This document shows, piece after piece, positions 1 to 7,081 of a stretch of 17,749 nucleotides of DNA (positions are counted from its first letter, which is position 1; each line of letters opens with the position of its first letter). Under the pieces are notes generated by a model. It ran no database searches and was not told the DNA's origin. It saw nothing but the letters and a program-made list of their open reading frames with translations. The stretch is taken from the NCBI GenBank assembly GCA_913046805.1, contig CAJWTA010000017.1, positions 1-17,749 of the forward strand. The letters run 5' to 3'. Source of the DNA: an uncultured Fidelibacterota bacterium. Its GTDB lineage: Bacteria > Marinisomatota > Marinisomatia > Marinisomatales > TCS55. The translations under genes were made by a program, and so were the position numbers.

Positions 1-1
1 G

Positions 2-73
2 TAGCCCGTAGGGGAATCGAACCCCTGTTGCAGGAATGAAAATCCTGAGTCCTAACCACTAGACGAACGGGCC
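2..73 (-). tRNA. tRNA-Glu (anticodon UUC)
   Basis: Read on the minus strand, this folds as a complete cloverleaf. The 7-bp acceptor stem pairs GGCCCGT with ACGGGCT, with one G-T wobble at the first pair. The anticodon stem CAGGA/TCCTG encloses the loop TTTTCAT, so the anticodon is TTC, reading Glu codons. The T arm is CAGGGGTTCGATTCCCCT with the standard TTCGA loop. The discriminator base is A at position 2. Position 1 gives C after it, consistent with an encoded CCA that the window edge cuts. D-loop GG and TAG bases are present. Confidence 0.95.
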
Positions 74-95
74 AGAGTTAAATATCGATGGCAAA

Positions 96-123
96 ATTAT
101 ATGAGTTAATAGCAAATCACCAA
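96..123 (-). promoter_or_regulatory. probable promoter of tRNA-Glu
   Basis: On the minus strand a perfect -10 hexamer TATAAT (complement of 96-101) lies 22 bases before the mature tRNA 5' end. A weak -35 candidate TTGGTG (complement of 118-123) sits 16 bases upstream of it. Transcription would start near 88. It lies in the 60-bp gap after the glutaredoxin gene, so the tRNA may also receive read-through. The -10 match is seen directly; use as a promoter is inference. Confidence 0.45.
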
Positions 124-133
124 GCGTTATATA

Positions 134-448
134 TTAATTTTCTGATATATCGAGAACATCTAAAAGTTCTCCGCTTTGGTGCAATTCCATTGTTATGTCA
201 GCTCCCCCAATGAGTTTTCCTTTCACAAACAACTGTGGAATAGTAGGCCAACCGGATTGCTCAGACAGCTTAACTCTAATTTGTGGGTCTGTTAAAATAT
301 TCACATCTTTATAATTAACGTTGTAGTGATTAAGTATCTGAACTACCTGATTTGAAAAACCGCACATAGGCATTTCTTTAGTTCCTTTCATATAAAGAAC
401 TATAGGGTTGTCACTTATTTCTGATTTTATCTTTTCACTTAGGTCCAT
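134..448 (-). CDS. grxD: monothiol glutaredoxin, Grx4/GrxD family
   Basis: A 104-residue CGFS-type glutaredoxin, the family that binds a glutathione-coordinated [2Fe-2S] cluster and takes part in iron-sulfur cluster delivery and iron sensing in the cytoplasm. The active site MCGFS is at residues 28-32 (C29), preceded by the glutathione-contacting lysine K21 in YMKGT. The WPTIPQLF stretch with the cis-proline and the GGADI motif, both typical of the family, follow. Length is normal for a single-domain member. The start is supported by a GAGG Shine-Dalgarno (454-457) five bases upstream, in the 12-bp gap after bolA. BolA and CGFS glutaredoxins form known heterocomplexes, so adjacency supports joint function. 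Gene symbol is by family; confidence in family is very high. Confidence 0.95.
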   Translation of the reverse strand: MDLSEKIKSEISDNPIVLYMKGTKEMPMCGFSNQVVQILNHYNVNYKDVNILTDPQIRVKLSEQSGWPTIPQLFVKGKLIGGADITMELHQSGELLDVLDISEN

Positions 449-460
449 TAGAGCCTCACT

Positions 461-706
461 TTAATTTTTCTTTTTCCAAGCATCTTGAGTTAAGGTCTTA
501 ATTTCAAGCGCGTGAATTTCTTTTGTCATGTGGTCACCAACAGATTTATAAACTAATTGGTGTTGCTCAATTAGTGAAAGTCCTTTAAAGCTGTCGCTAA
601 CTACAATAACGCTAAAATGATCGCTCGTTCCAGTGGTATCAATTACCTCTACCATTGAATCTTTAATCCCTTTTTGAATTAAGCTTTGAACTTGATCTGG
701 GTCCAT
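461..706 (-). CDS. bolA: BolA family protein
   Basis: An 81-residue BolA/IbaG-family protein. The family partners with monothiol glutaredoxins to hold a shared [2Fe-2S] cluster and is linked to iron homeostasis and cluster trafficking; some members also bind DNA. Visible hallmarks are the HFSVIVVSDSFKGLSLIEQH stretch in the middle and the C-terminal HALEIKTLT with the invariant cluster-ligand histidine (H65). H30 sits in the loop that holds a second Cys or His ligand in this family. It is the first gene of a minus-strand pair with the glutaredoxin 12 bp downstream. No clear Shine-Dalgarno precedes the ATG. Whether it is closer to BolA or IbaG cannot be settled by eye. Confidence 0.93.
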   Translation of the reverse strand: MDPDQVQSLIQKGIKDSMVEVIDTTGTSDHFSVIVVSDSFKGLSLIEQHQLVYKSVGDHMTKEIHALEIKTLTQDAWKKKN

Positions 707-753
707 ATGTTTATTATGTAACTTTTTTTTTAATATTGAATTAATTTTATGTA

Positions 754-782
754 TTGAATTTACTATTATTGACTATTTAAAT
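754..782 (+). promoter_or_regulatory. candidate promoter for xthA
   Basis: In the divergent bolA/xthA spacer, TTGAAT (754-759) and TTAAAT (777-782) are separated by 17 bases, each matching 4 of 6 sigma-70 consensus positions. A better lone -35 (TTGACT, 769-774) has no good -10 at normal spacing. The region is extremely AT-rich, so chance matches are likely. The gene itself has AGGAG at 801-805, 12 bases before the ATG, which is a long spacing. Confidence 0.25.
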
Positions 783-817
783 AAATTATTATTCTTACTG
801 AGGAGTAAAACTAGGCT

Positions 818-1591
818 ATGAAGATATTTTCTTGGAACGTTAACGGGGTAAGAGCTATAGAAAAAAAAGGTTTTTTAGAATGGATTGAAGAAGAAGATCC
901 TGACATAGTATGTATTCAAGAAACAAAAGCAAAAGTTGAGCAACTTGGCTCTTCCTTGACAGAAGATCACGGATATCATACTTATTGGCATTCTGCAGAA
1001 AGGCCAGGTTACAGTGGAGTTGCTACTTTTTCGAAAATTGAACCTTACTATATCCAAAAAGGGCTCGGAATTGATAGGTTTGATTCAGAAGGAAGGGTTT
1101 TGATAACAGAACACGAAAATTTTTTACTATATAATATATATTTTCCAAATGGGCAAAAAGATGAAATTAGACTTAATTACAAGTTGGATTTTTACGACGA
1201 GTTATTACCAATCATTAATGAGCACGTTGATAGCGGTTCAAACGTAATTGTTACCGGTGACTGGAATACTGCGCACTTCCCTATAGATCTTGCAAGACCA
1301 AAAGAGAATGTTAAAACATCTGGTTTTATGCCAATAGAAAGAGAAAAAATGGACCATTATGTTAATTCAGGATGGGTGGATACATTTAGGCACTTTCATC
1401 AAGAACCAGAAAGGTATTCTTGGTGGTCATATCGTTCTGGCGCCAGGCAAAGAAATATTGGCTGGAGAATAGATTATTTTTTTGTTAACCAGTCATTCAT
1501 CTCTCAAATTGAAGATGCGGACATACATGAAAATACAATGGGTTCAGATCATTGCCCAGTTTCGATAAAAATTTATGATGATGAGCTATAA
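818..1591 (+). CDS. xthA: exodeoxyribonuclease III (AP endonuclease)
   Basis: A 257-residue exonuclease III/ExoA-family enzyme of the endonuclease-exonuclease-phosphatase fold. It cleaves DNA 5' of abasic sites and removes blocked 3' ends in base excision repair. All catalytic motifs are visible: SWNVNG with N7; IQETK with the metal-binding E35; PGYSGVATF; YFPNGQ; GDWN with D148 and N150; GWRIDYFFV; and GSDHCPV with D244 and the catalytic H245. Length is typical (E. coli XthA is 268 residues). An AGGAG lies 12 bases before the ATG. The gene stands alone on the plus strand, divergent from bolA and converging, with only 8 bases between stops, on the methyltransferase gene. No family residue appears to be missing. 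Confidence 0.97.
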   Translation: MKIFSWNVNGVRAIEKKGFLEWIEEEDPDIVCIQETKAKVEQLGSSLTEDHGYHTYWHSAERPGYSGVATFSKIEPYYIQKGLGIDRFDSEGRVLITEHENFLLYNIYFPNGQKDEIRLNYKLDFYDELLPIINEHVDSGSNVIVTGDWNTAHFPIDLARPKENVKTSGFMPIEREKMDHYVNSGWVDTFRHFHQEPERYSWWSYRSGARQRNIGWRIDYFFVNQSFISQIEDADIHENTMGSDHCPVSIKIYDDEL

Positions 1592-1599
1592 ATAAGATC

Positions 1600-2394
1600 T
1601 TACAATGAATTGAAAAGTTCGTTTAAGATACGATCAGTATCAATTTGTTTATTTTCAATATTAACACCACATGTAATGGTTGGTAAATATTCAGTTTCAC
1701 CAAGATTTGCAGCCTTTATAAATCTAAAATCAATTATATAAAAACCAGCACCTAATATTTGATCAATATATTTTTTAATCAACTCTTTCTCGCCTATCCC
1801 TGGCATAGTAATCACTCTTCCTTTTGTTGTCATAATTTTTTTTAAGCTTATAAAAGTTTTAAGATGATCTTTTGAGTAGTAAATACTCTGAGTATCAATA
1901 ATCATATCAAAGGTCCTTTTTGGTAAATTGATTTCATTCACATCTTGATGAATAAAATCGACATTACCAATACCTAGCTTGTTTTTAAATAGGTTGGCTG
2001 TTTCAATTGAATCTGGTGAAAAATCAATTCCAATGAATGAGGATTTTGGTGATTTTAAACCATAATAAGTGGTTAGATATCCAATACTACATCCGATATC
2101 TAGTACAGTACTTGCATGATTTAAATTTTTTACAACAAAATTGCCACTAGATACATAAGAACCGTATCTCTCTGACAAAATCACAGTTTGCAATAGCTTT
2201 GATCTGCCTATGGCCCTATAAAACTCCAAGTTGTTTTCAAAGCCGTATGAGGGATCAGCTTTTTCACGATTATTTATAAATAATAATTCTTTTTTTGAGG
2301 GAGGAGGTAAATTTGTTTTGGTAAATGCTTTGATTTCTTCAAAGCTTTTAAAATGAAAAATATTAAATAAATTTAAATGCTTCTCAAGATTCAC
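1600..2394 (-). CDS. class I SAM-dependent methyltransferase, substrate unknown
   Basis: A 264-residue protein with a Rossmann-type SAM-binding core in its middle. Motif I is VLDIGCSIGYLTT (around residues 97-109), followed by a β2 acidic end in FIGIDFS and the post-motif FIHQDVNEI, then FDMIIDTQSIYY as the motif II region. An N-terminal extension of about 90 residues has no recognised signature. The start is GTG, with no clear Shine-Dalgarno; it lies 9 bases after the GroES-like gene, so the two are probably co-transcribed. The substrate cannot be named. The family includes small-molecule, lipid and quinone methyltransferases. It shares no overlap with convergent xthA. Confidence 0.8.
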   Translation of the reverse strand: MNLEKHLNLFNIFHFKSFEEIKAFTKTNLPPPSKKELLFINNREKADPSYGFENNLEFYRAIGRSKLLQTVILSERYGSYVSSGNFVVKNLNHASTVLDIGCSIGYLTTYYGLKSPKSSFIGIDFSPDSIETANLFKNKLGIGNVDFIHQDVNEINLPKRTFDMIIDTQSIYYSKDHLKTFISLKKIMTTKGRVITMPGIGEKELIKKYIDQILGAGFYIIDFRFIKAANLGETEYLPTITCGVNIENKQIDTDRILNELFNSL

Positions 2395-2403
2395 TTTTCG
2401 AAA

Positions 2404-2787
2404 TTATTCATCAGCTAAACTATTTATGTCGTCCCTGATTAGGATTAAAATAGCGGATTGTGGGACTATAAGGTAATCGTCATTTTCTATTTTTATTTCA
2501 ATTGAAGCTTTATTTAAGAACAATGCGGTGTCTCCTACATCGGCTTGTGTTGGGATGTATTTAACCGCTGAACTATCATTGTTTGACCAAGGCTCATCAA
2601 TGTTTTCGTCTGGATTACCTAATGGAATACCTGGACCTACCTCGACTATTATACCGCTTAGAATTTCTTGTTTTTCTACAACGCTAGGTGGAAGGTATAA
2701 CCCTGCTTTTGATTTTTTTTCGCCTTTGTCAGGTCTAATAAGAACCCTGTCTCCAACCACTAATATCTGTTTATTTTTACTACGCAC
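2404..2787 (-). CDS. GroES-like co-chaperonin family protein (divergent Cpn10 paralogue)
   Basis: A 127-residue Cpn10-fold protein. The N-terminal half reads as GroES: VVGDRVLIRPD, the equivalent of the mobile loop KKSKAGLYLPP (GroES has GGIVLP there), then GIIVEVGPG. About 25 extra residues rich in Asp, Asn and Glu, including NIDEPW, follow before GDTALFL and the closing DYLIVPQSAILILIRDD, where GroES ends. This layout matches what I recall of the separate 'co-chaperone GroES family' proteins in Bacteroidetes, distinct from true GroES. No groEL is in the window. The start is GTG; an in-frame TAA upstream and no nearer ATG make it the only good choice. A methyltransferase follows 9 bases downstream. 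Whether it works with GroEL is unknown. Confidence 0.85.
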   Translation of the reverse strand: MRSKNKQILVVGDRVLIRPDKGEKKSKAGLYLPPSVVEKQEILSGIIVEVGPGIPLGNPDENIDEPWSNNDSSAVKYIPTQADVGDTALFLNKASIEIKIENDDYLIVPQSAILILIRDDINSLADE

Positions 2788-2870
2788 GTATGAAATTAGT
2801 AATTTTTATTATTTTATTACAAGCAAGAGAAATAGTTGATAATAGGATTAATAAAACCGAAATTCAAATA

Positions 2871-3311
2871 ATGGATGTAAAAATAAAGATTGTTGAAACA
2901 GCTGAGGAATACCAAAGTATATTAAAAATCCGTAAAAGTGTATTTATCGAAGAGCAAAAAATTTCAGAAGCAATTGAAATTGATTCAAACGAAAAAAAAT
3001 CGCAATACATCATCGCGTATTTCAATGAAACGCCTGTTGGAACAGCGAGGTGGAGAGATGTTGATCGTGAAGTAAAACTTGAGAGGTTTGCCGTTTTAAA
3101 AGAGTACAGAAAAATAGGAATTGGAAGAATGCTAAATGATTTTATTTTAAATGAAATTCCTGCAAGCAAAACAATCTTTTTAAATAGCCAAGAAACAGCT
3201 ATTAAATTTTATATAAAGCTTGGTTTCGAAGTTGTCGGTTCACCGTTTACTGAAGCTGGAATTTCTCATAGAAAGATGATTTATTCTAGAAACAATAACA
3301 TGAAACCATGA
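2871..3311 (+). CDS. GNAT-family N-acetyltransferase
   Basis: A 146-residue GNAT acetyltransferase of the ElaA/YjcF-like type, using acetyl-CoA to acetylate an unidentified amine. The acetyl-CoA-binding motif A is visible in VKLERFAVLKEYRKIGIGR, with R/K-x-x-G-x-G. The N-terminal RKSVFIEEQKI and the later FYIKLGFEVVG are typical of this subgroup. I chose the ATG at 2871. An in-frame ATG at 2790 exists, but it would leave two bases between divergent starts and add a 27-residue unrelated head; the shorter form starts at the family's usual place and leaves 83 bp for regulation. No clear Shine-Dalgarno is seen for either. Substrate unknown. Confidence 0.85.
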   Translation: MDVKIKIVETAEEYQSILKIRKSVFIEEQKISEAIEIDSNEKKSQYIIAYFNETPVGTARWRDVDREVKLERFAVLKEYRKIGIGRMLNDFILNEIPASKTIFLNSQETAIKFYIKLGFEVVGSPFTEAGISHRKMIYSRNNNMKP

Positions 3312-3385
3312 ATTTTCTATTAATTTTTACTCTTATATTCCTCCAAGTTTGTTACTTTTTAAAATCACTTATGATTAATGTCTAA
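3308..3385 (+). CDS. possible 25-residue hydrophobic small protein or leader peptide
   Basis: A short ORF whose ATG overlaps the acetyltransferase stop as ATGA (3308-3311) and whose TAA (3383-3385) lies just inside the ABC transporter gene. It encodes an almost wholly hydrophobic peptide beginning MNFLLIFTLIFLQV, so it could form one membrane segment. The transporter has no visible Shine-Dalgarno of its own, so translation of this ORF could couple the two genes. It has no recognised relatives, and a chance ORF in AT-rich spacer is quite possible. Confidence 0.3.
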   Translation: MNFLLIFTLIFLQVCYFLKSLMINV

Positions 3386-5213
3386 ATCTATTTACAAACG
3401 CATGGGACAATTAATGCTTTCGCATTGGCCCTACATTGTATTTTCATCGCTATCTGCTTTACTCTTTGTTTTGCTAAATGGTATTTCAATATGGTTAACA
3501 GCAACATTGATTAATAACATATTATTAGACTTTGATTCAATATTGAAATCACAAGCCGATTGGGCAGCGAAAGAATATCTAACTCCAAATGAAGCTTTGA
3601 AGTACTGGACAAATCTTGCGATTTTAAGAGATACTCCCTCAGAGTCTTTAAAAGTTTTGTGTTTGACAATACTATCAGTTTTCTTTGTCAAAAATATTTT
3701 TCTTTATCTAAAAAATATACTCTTATACGTTGTTCAGTTAAATATTGTTAAAGATATTAGAGATCGTCTTTATGTACATATCCAAAGTTTATCTTTAGGA
3801 TATTTTCACAAGGAAAAAACTGGATCTATAACATCAACAATCATCAATGATGTTGAACAACTACAAAGCTCTCTATCTATAGCATTTCAGAAGCTTTTTG
3901 TTGAGCCTATAAACATTTTAATATTTGCTTCACTACTCTTTATAATCAGTTGGAAGTTAGCGTTAATTGCCATAATTATTATTCCGTTAGCAGGTATTGC
4001 TATTATTGCAATTGGAAAAAGCATAAGAAGGAAATCCAGAAGAACCCAAAAGAAAATTTCACACATAATGCAAATTTTAAGCGAAACACTAGGATCGATA
4101 CGAATCGTCAAGGCATTTGTTAATGAAAAAGAGGAAGTAAGAAAATTTTCTTTAGAAACGAATAATTACAGAAACCTTCACTTAAAACGAGCTCGACTTG
4201 ACTTGATCGCAGCTCCAATAACAGAAAGCTTTGGTGTAATCATTGGCGTTATTCTACTTTGGTATGGAGGGACAGAGGTAATCCTACAAAAAGGCCTCAT
4301 ACCTGAGGATTTCATTCGATTTATTTTAATTTTATTTTCGATCTTAGGTCCAATCAAGCAAATGAGCAATGTAAATATTAAAATCCAAGCTGGTGCTGCA
4401 TCTGCGGAACGTATATTTACACTTCTTGATACTGAACCTCAAATCGTAGAAATTCAAAATCCGATCAACCTTGGCAAGTTTAAAGATTCGCTCGAATTCA
4501 AAGATGTTTGTTTTGAATATCAAAAAGGGGATGACCAGGTTTTGGATAACGTAAGTTTTAAAATCAATAAAGGAGAGGTTGTAGCTCTTGTTGGTCCAAG
4601 CGGTTCAGGTAAATCAACTATTGCTGATCTTATACCAAGATTTTATGATGCTCTGTCAGGTGAAATAACGATTGATGGTAATGATTTAAAAAATGTTTCG
4701 CTTTCTTCATTGAGGAACAATATGGGAATTGTTACGCAGGAAGTAATCTTATTCAATGACACAATTAAGAACAATATCTCTTATGCACAGTTTGAAAAAA
4801 CAGATGATTTAATCAAAGATGCAGCTAAAGCTGCTAATGCTTTAGAATTTATCGAAAACACTCCTGAAGGGTTTGAAACGATTGTTGGAGAAAGAGGTGT
4901 TAAGCTATCTGGGGGTCAAAAACAGCGAATAGCTATTGCTCGTGCATTATTAAAAAATCCTTCAATTTTAATTCTTGATGAAGCTACTTCAGCACTTGAT
5001 ACAGAGTCAGAAAAAAAGGTTCAAGCAGCTATTGAATCGCTAATGAAAGATAGAACCGCTTTAGTGATTGCTCATAGGCTGTCAACAGTTCAAAATGCAG
5101 ATAAGATCATAGTTATTGAAAGTGGCAAAGTGGTTGAAATTGGTACTCATGAAACTCTTTTTGAAAAAAATGGAATATATCGAAGACTTTATGATTTACA
5201 GTTTGATCAATAG
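3378..5213 (+). CDS. MsbA-like ABC transporter, fused permease and ATPase
   Basis: A 611-residue half-transporter of the type I exporter family that includes MsbA (lipid A-core flippase) and multidrug exporters; it would act as an inner-membrane dimer. The six-helix membrane domain covers about residues 15-330, with an unusually long loop of some 50 residues after the first helix. The nucleotide-binding domain follows: Walker A GPSGSGKST at 406-414, signature LSGGQ at 510-514, Walker B ILILDE with D534 and E535, and switch H566 in IAHRLST. The start lacks a Shine-Dalgarno and overlaps a tiny upstream ORF. A glycosyltransferase begins 2 bases after the stop, which fits export of lipid A or another glycolipid. 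The MsbA role is inference; sequence alone cannot fix the substrate. Confidence 0.93.
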   Translation: MSKSIYKRMGQLMLSHWPYIVFSSLSALLFVLLNGISIWLTATLINNILLDFDSILKSQADWAAKEYLTPNEALKYWTNLAILRDTPSESLKVLCLTILSVFFVKNIFLYLKNILLYVVQLNIVKDIRDRLYVHIQSLSLGYFHKEKTGSITSTIINDVEQLQSSLSIAFQKLFVEPINILIFASLLFIISWKLALIAIIIIPLAGIAIIAIGKSIRRKSRRTQKKISHIMQILSETLGSIRIVKAFVNEKEEVRKFSLETNNYRNLHLKRARLDLIAAPITESFGVIIGVILLWYGGTEVILQKGLIPEDFIRFILILFSILGPIKQMSNVNIKIQAGAASAERIFTLLDTEPQIVEIQNPINLGKFKDSLEFKDVCFEYQKGDDQVLDNVSFKINKGEVVALVGPSGSGKSTIADLIPRFYDALSGEITIDGNDLKNVSLSSLRNNMGIVTQEVILFNDTIKNNISYAQFEKTDDLIKDAAKAANALEFIENTPEGFETIVGERGVKLSGGQKQRIAIARALLKNPSILILDEATSALDTESEKKVQAAIESLMKDRTALVIAHRLSTVQNADKIIVIESGKVVEIGTHETLFEKNGIYRRLYDLQFDQ

Positions 5214-5215
5214 AA

Positions 5216-6328
5216 ATGAAAAAGCTCAATATTTTTTTTAGTAATTCTATTTCTTCTCAAAAATGGGGCGGAGGAGAAAAATGGATGGTAACCGCTGCTA
5301 GTGGATTAAAGCAAAGAGGTCATAATGTCATTCTATCAGGTAAAGCTAATTCAGAATTTCTTATCAGAGCACAAAAGGCAAATTTAAATATAATCCCTCT
5401 AAATATTTATGCTGACTATAGTCCATTTAAAATATGGCATACAAAAAAAATTTTACAAAAATACTCCATTGATGTAATTGTATTAAATTTAAATAAAGAT
5501 ATTCGCGTTGCAGGTGTAGCGGCACGCCTAGCAAAAGTTCCAGTTATAATTGCTAGAAACGGAATTCAGTTATTTTCTAATAAATGGAAATACAAAAAAA
5601 CAATAAGTATTGTTGACGGGATAATTACAAATTCTAAATCAATTCAAAAAGCTTACAATGATTTTCCATGGATGGATAAAAAAAAGACGACAGTTATATA
5701 CAATGGCCTAAAACTAAGGGAGAAAATTGATAAGTGCGATGTTCGTAAAAAATGGGACATCAACAAAGAAAGCTTAGTCTTTGTTGCTGCAGGAAGACTC
5801 ACTCACCAGAAAGGCTTTGACCTATTAATTGAAGCAGCTTCTAAATTAAGCAAAACAATAAAGCCTTTTAGTATTCTTATAGCTGGCACAGGAAAAGACC
5901 ATGAACAGCTAACGAACCAAATAAAAAAGAATCAACTATCTGATAAAATTAAACTTATAGGCTTTCAAGAAAATCTCGATTCAATCTTACAATCTGCGGA
6001 CTTTGTGATAATGCCTTCAAGACAGGAAGGTATGCCAAATGTTGTCATGGAAGGTATGGCCCTTGGCCGACCTGTCTTAGCTGCAAATGTAAATGGAGTG
6101 CCTGAATTAATGGATCATATGAAAACGGGTTATATTTTTGAACCGCTTAATGTTAACGCAATTTCAAAAGCAATTGAATTTGCTATCGAAAATCATAAAT
6201 CTGATAAAATAGTTAGTTGGTGTGTTGAAGCTAAAGAACATATTGCTCAAAATTTTACAATTGATATGATGTTAGATAATCTTGAAGATTATTTTCATTA
6301 TCAATACAGCTTAAATAATCGAAAATAG
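5216..6328 (+). CDS. GT4-type glycosyltransferase (GT-B fold)
   Basis: A 370-residue glycosyltransferase of family GT4. The N-terminal domain opens with the glycine-rich acceptor loop WGGGEKW after a short β-strand, and the C-terminal domain carries the nucleotide-sugar site: VFVAAGRLTHQKGFDLLIEA, then the EX7E motif (E271 and E279) in QEGMPNVVMEGMALGRPVLA. Length is usual for the family. It would transfer a sugar from an activated donor on the cytoplasmic face of the inner membrane. The gene starts 2 bases after the ABC exporter stop, so the pair is likely translated from one message and may build and flip a lipopolysaccharide-type glycolipid. Donor and acceptor sugars cannot be inferred from sequence. 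Confidence 0.92.
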   Translation: MKKLNIFFSNSISSQKWGGGEKWMVTAASGLKQRGHNVILSGKANSEFLIRAQKANLNIIPLNIYADYSPFKIWHTKKILQKYSIDVIVLNLNKDIRVAGVAARLAKVPVIIARNGIQLFSNKWKYKKTISIVDGIITNSKSIQKAYNDFPWMDKKKTTVIYNGLKLREKIDKCDVRKKWDINKESLVFVAAGRLTHQKGFDLLIEAASKLSKTIKPFSILIAGTGKDHEQLTNQIKKNQLSDKIKLIGFQENLDSILQSADFVIMPSRQEGMPNVVMEGMALGRPVLAANVNGVPELMDHMKTGYIFEPLNVNAISKAIEFAIENHKSDKIVSWCVEAKEHIAQNFTIDMMLDNLEDYFHYQYSLNNRK

Positions 6329-6342
6329 AGAATAATAGTGTT

Positions 6343-7008
6343 TTGAAGAAAGCAGACTATATAATTATAGATTTTGACAGCACTTTTATCTCGAAAGAGT
6401 CTCTAGATATGTTAGCTGAGGCATGTTTGAAAAAACATAAAAATCGTCACAAAGTTATTAAGCAAATTCAAACCATAACAGATCAAGGAATGTCTGGAAA
6501 AATTGATTTTAGAGATTCCTTAGATAAAAGAATTAAGTTAATAAAAGCCACAAAAAACGATGTTGTAAAAGTTTCAAAAAGTTTAACACAAATTGTTTCT
6601 CAGTCTTTTTCTAAAAATAAAAAATTCATCACAGATAACCGCGAAAAAATTTTTTTTATTTCAGGAGGTATTAAAGAAATGTTACTACCTGTTTTAATGA
6701 ATTTTAAAGTTATGGAAAGTCATATTTTTGGAAATGAATTCATTTATAACAGTGATGAAGAGGTGATTGGGTTTGACATAAACAATCCGCTTGCGTCCGA
6801 AGACGGAAAAGTAAAAATTATAGAAACCATTTTTTTAAAGGGTGAAGTGCATGTAATAGGTGACGGCTATAATGACTATTTACTTAAAAAATCAGGAAAA
6901 GTGTCCAGCTTCTATGCTTTTACTGAAAACGTATATCGGAAAGAGGTCTGTGATGTGGCGGATAAAATTTTAGGATCTTTTGATGAATATGTTAAAATTT
7001 TCAGCTAA
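6343..7008 (+). CDS. HAD-superfamily phosphatase, SerB-like
   Basis: A 221-residue HAD-IB hydrolase resembling phosphoserine phosphatase. All four motifs are present: motif I DFDST with nucleophile D10 and general acid D12; motif II S107 in FISGG; motif III K156 in EDGKVK; motif IV GDGYND with D174 and D178. The cap region lies between motifs I and II, as in SerB. The start is TTG at 6343: no in-frame ATG or GTG is near, and the frame is blocked upstream. It follows the glycosyltransferase by 14 bases. No serA or serC is nearby, so a role in serine synthesis is only one option; a sugar-phosphate substrate linked to envelope synthesis is another. Confidence 0.85.
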   Translation: MKKADYIIIDFDSTFISKESLDMLAEACLKKHKNRHKVIKQIQTITDQGMSGKIDFRDSLDKRIKLIKATKNDVVKVSKSLTQIVSQSFSKNKKFITDNREKIFFISGGIKEMLLPVLMNFKVMESHIFGNEFIYNSDEEVIGFDINNPLASEDGKVKIIETIFLKGEVHVIGDGYNDYLLKKSGKVSSFYAFTENVYRKEVCDVADKILGSFDEYVKIFS

Positions 7009-7081
7009 TAAGGCAATTTTATAAAGTTATTTATTTATAAATTGATACATTAATTAACCACTTTTATTTATTAGGTCAAAA

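Noticed and set aside
2528..2839. Plus-strand open frame of 103 codons opposite the GroES-like gene
   Set aside because: It is the antisense shadow of a well-supported gene and shows no recognisable protein character.
2790..2870. N-terminal extension of the acetyltransferase from the ATG at 2790
   Set aside because: It would put two divergent starts two bases apart, adds residues not expected in the GNAT fold, and has no Shine-Dalgarno; the ATG at 2871 begins the domain.
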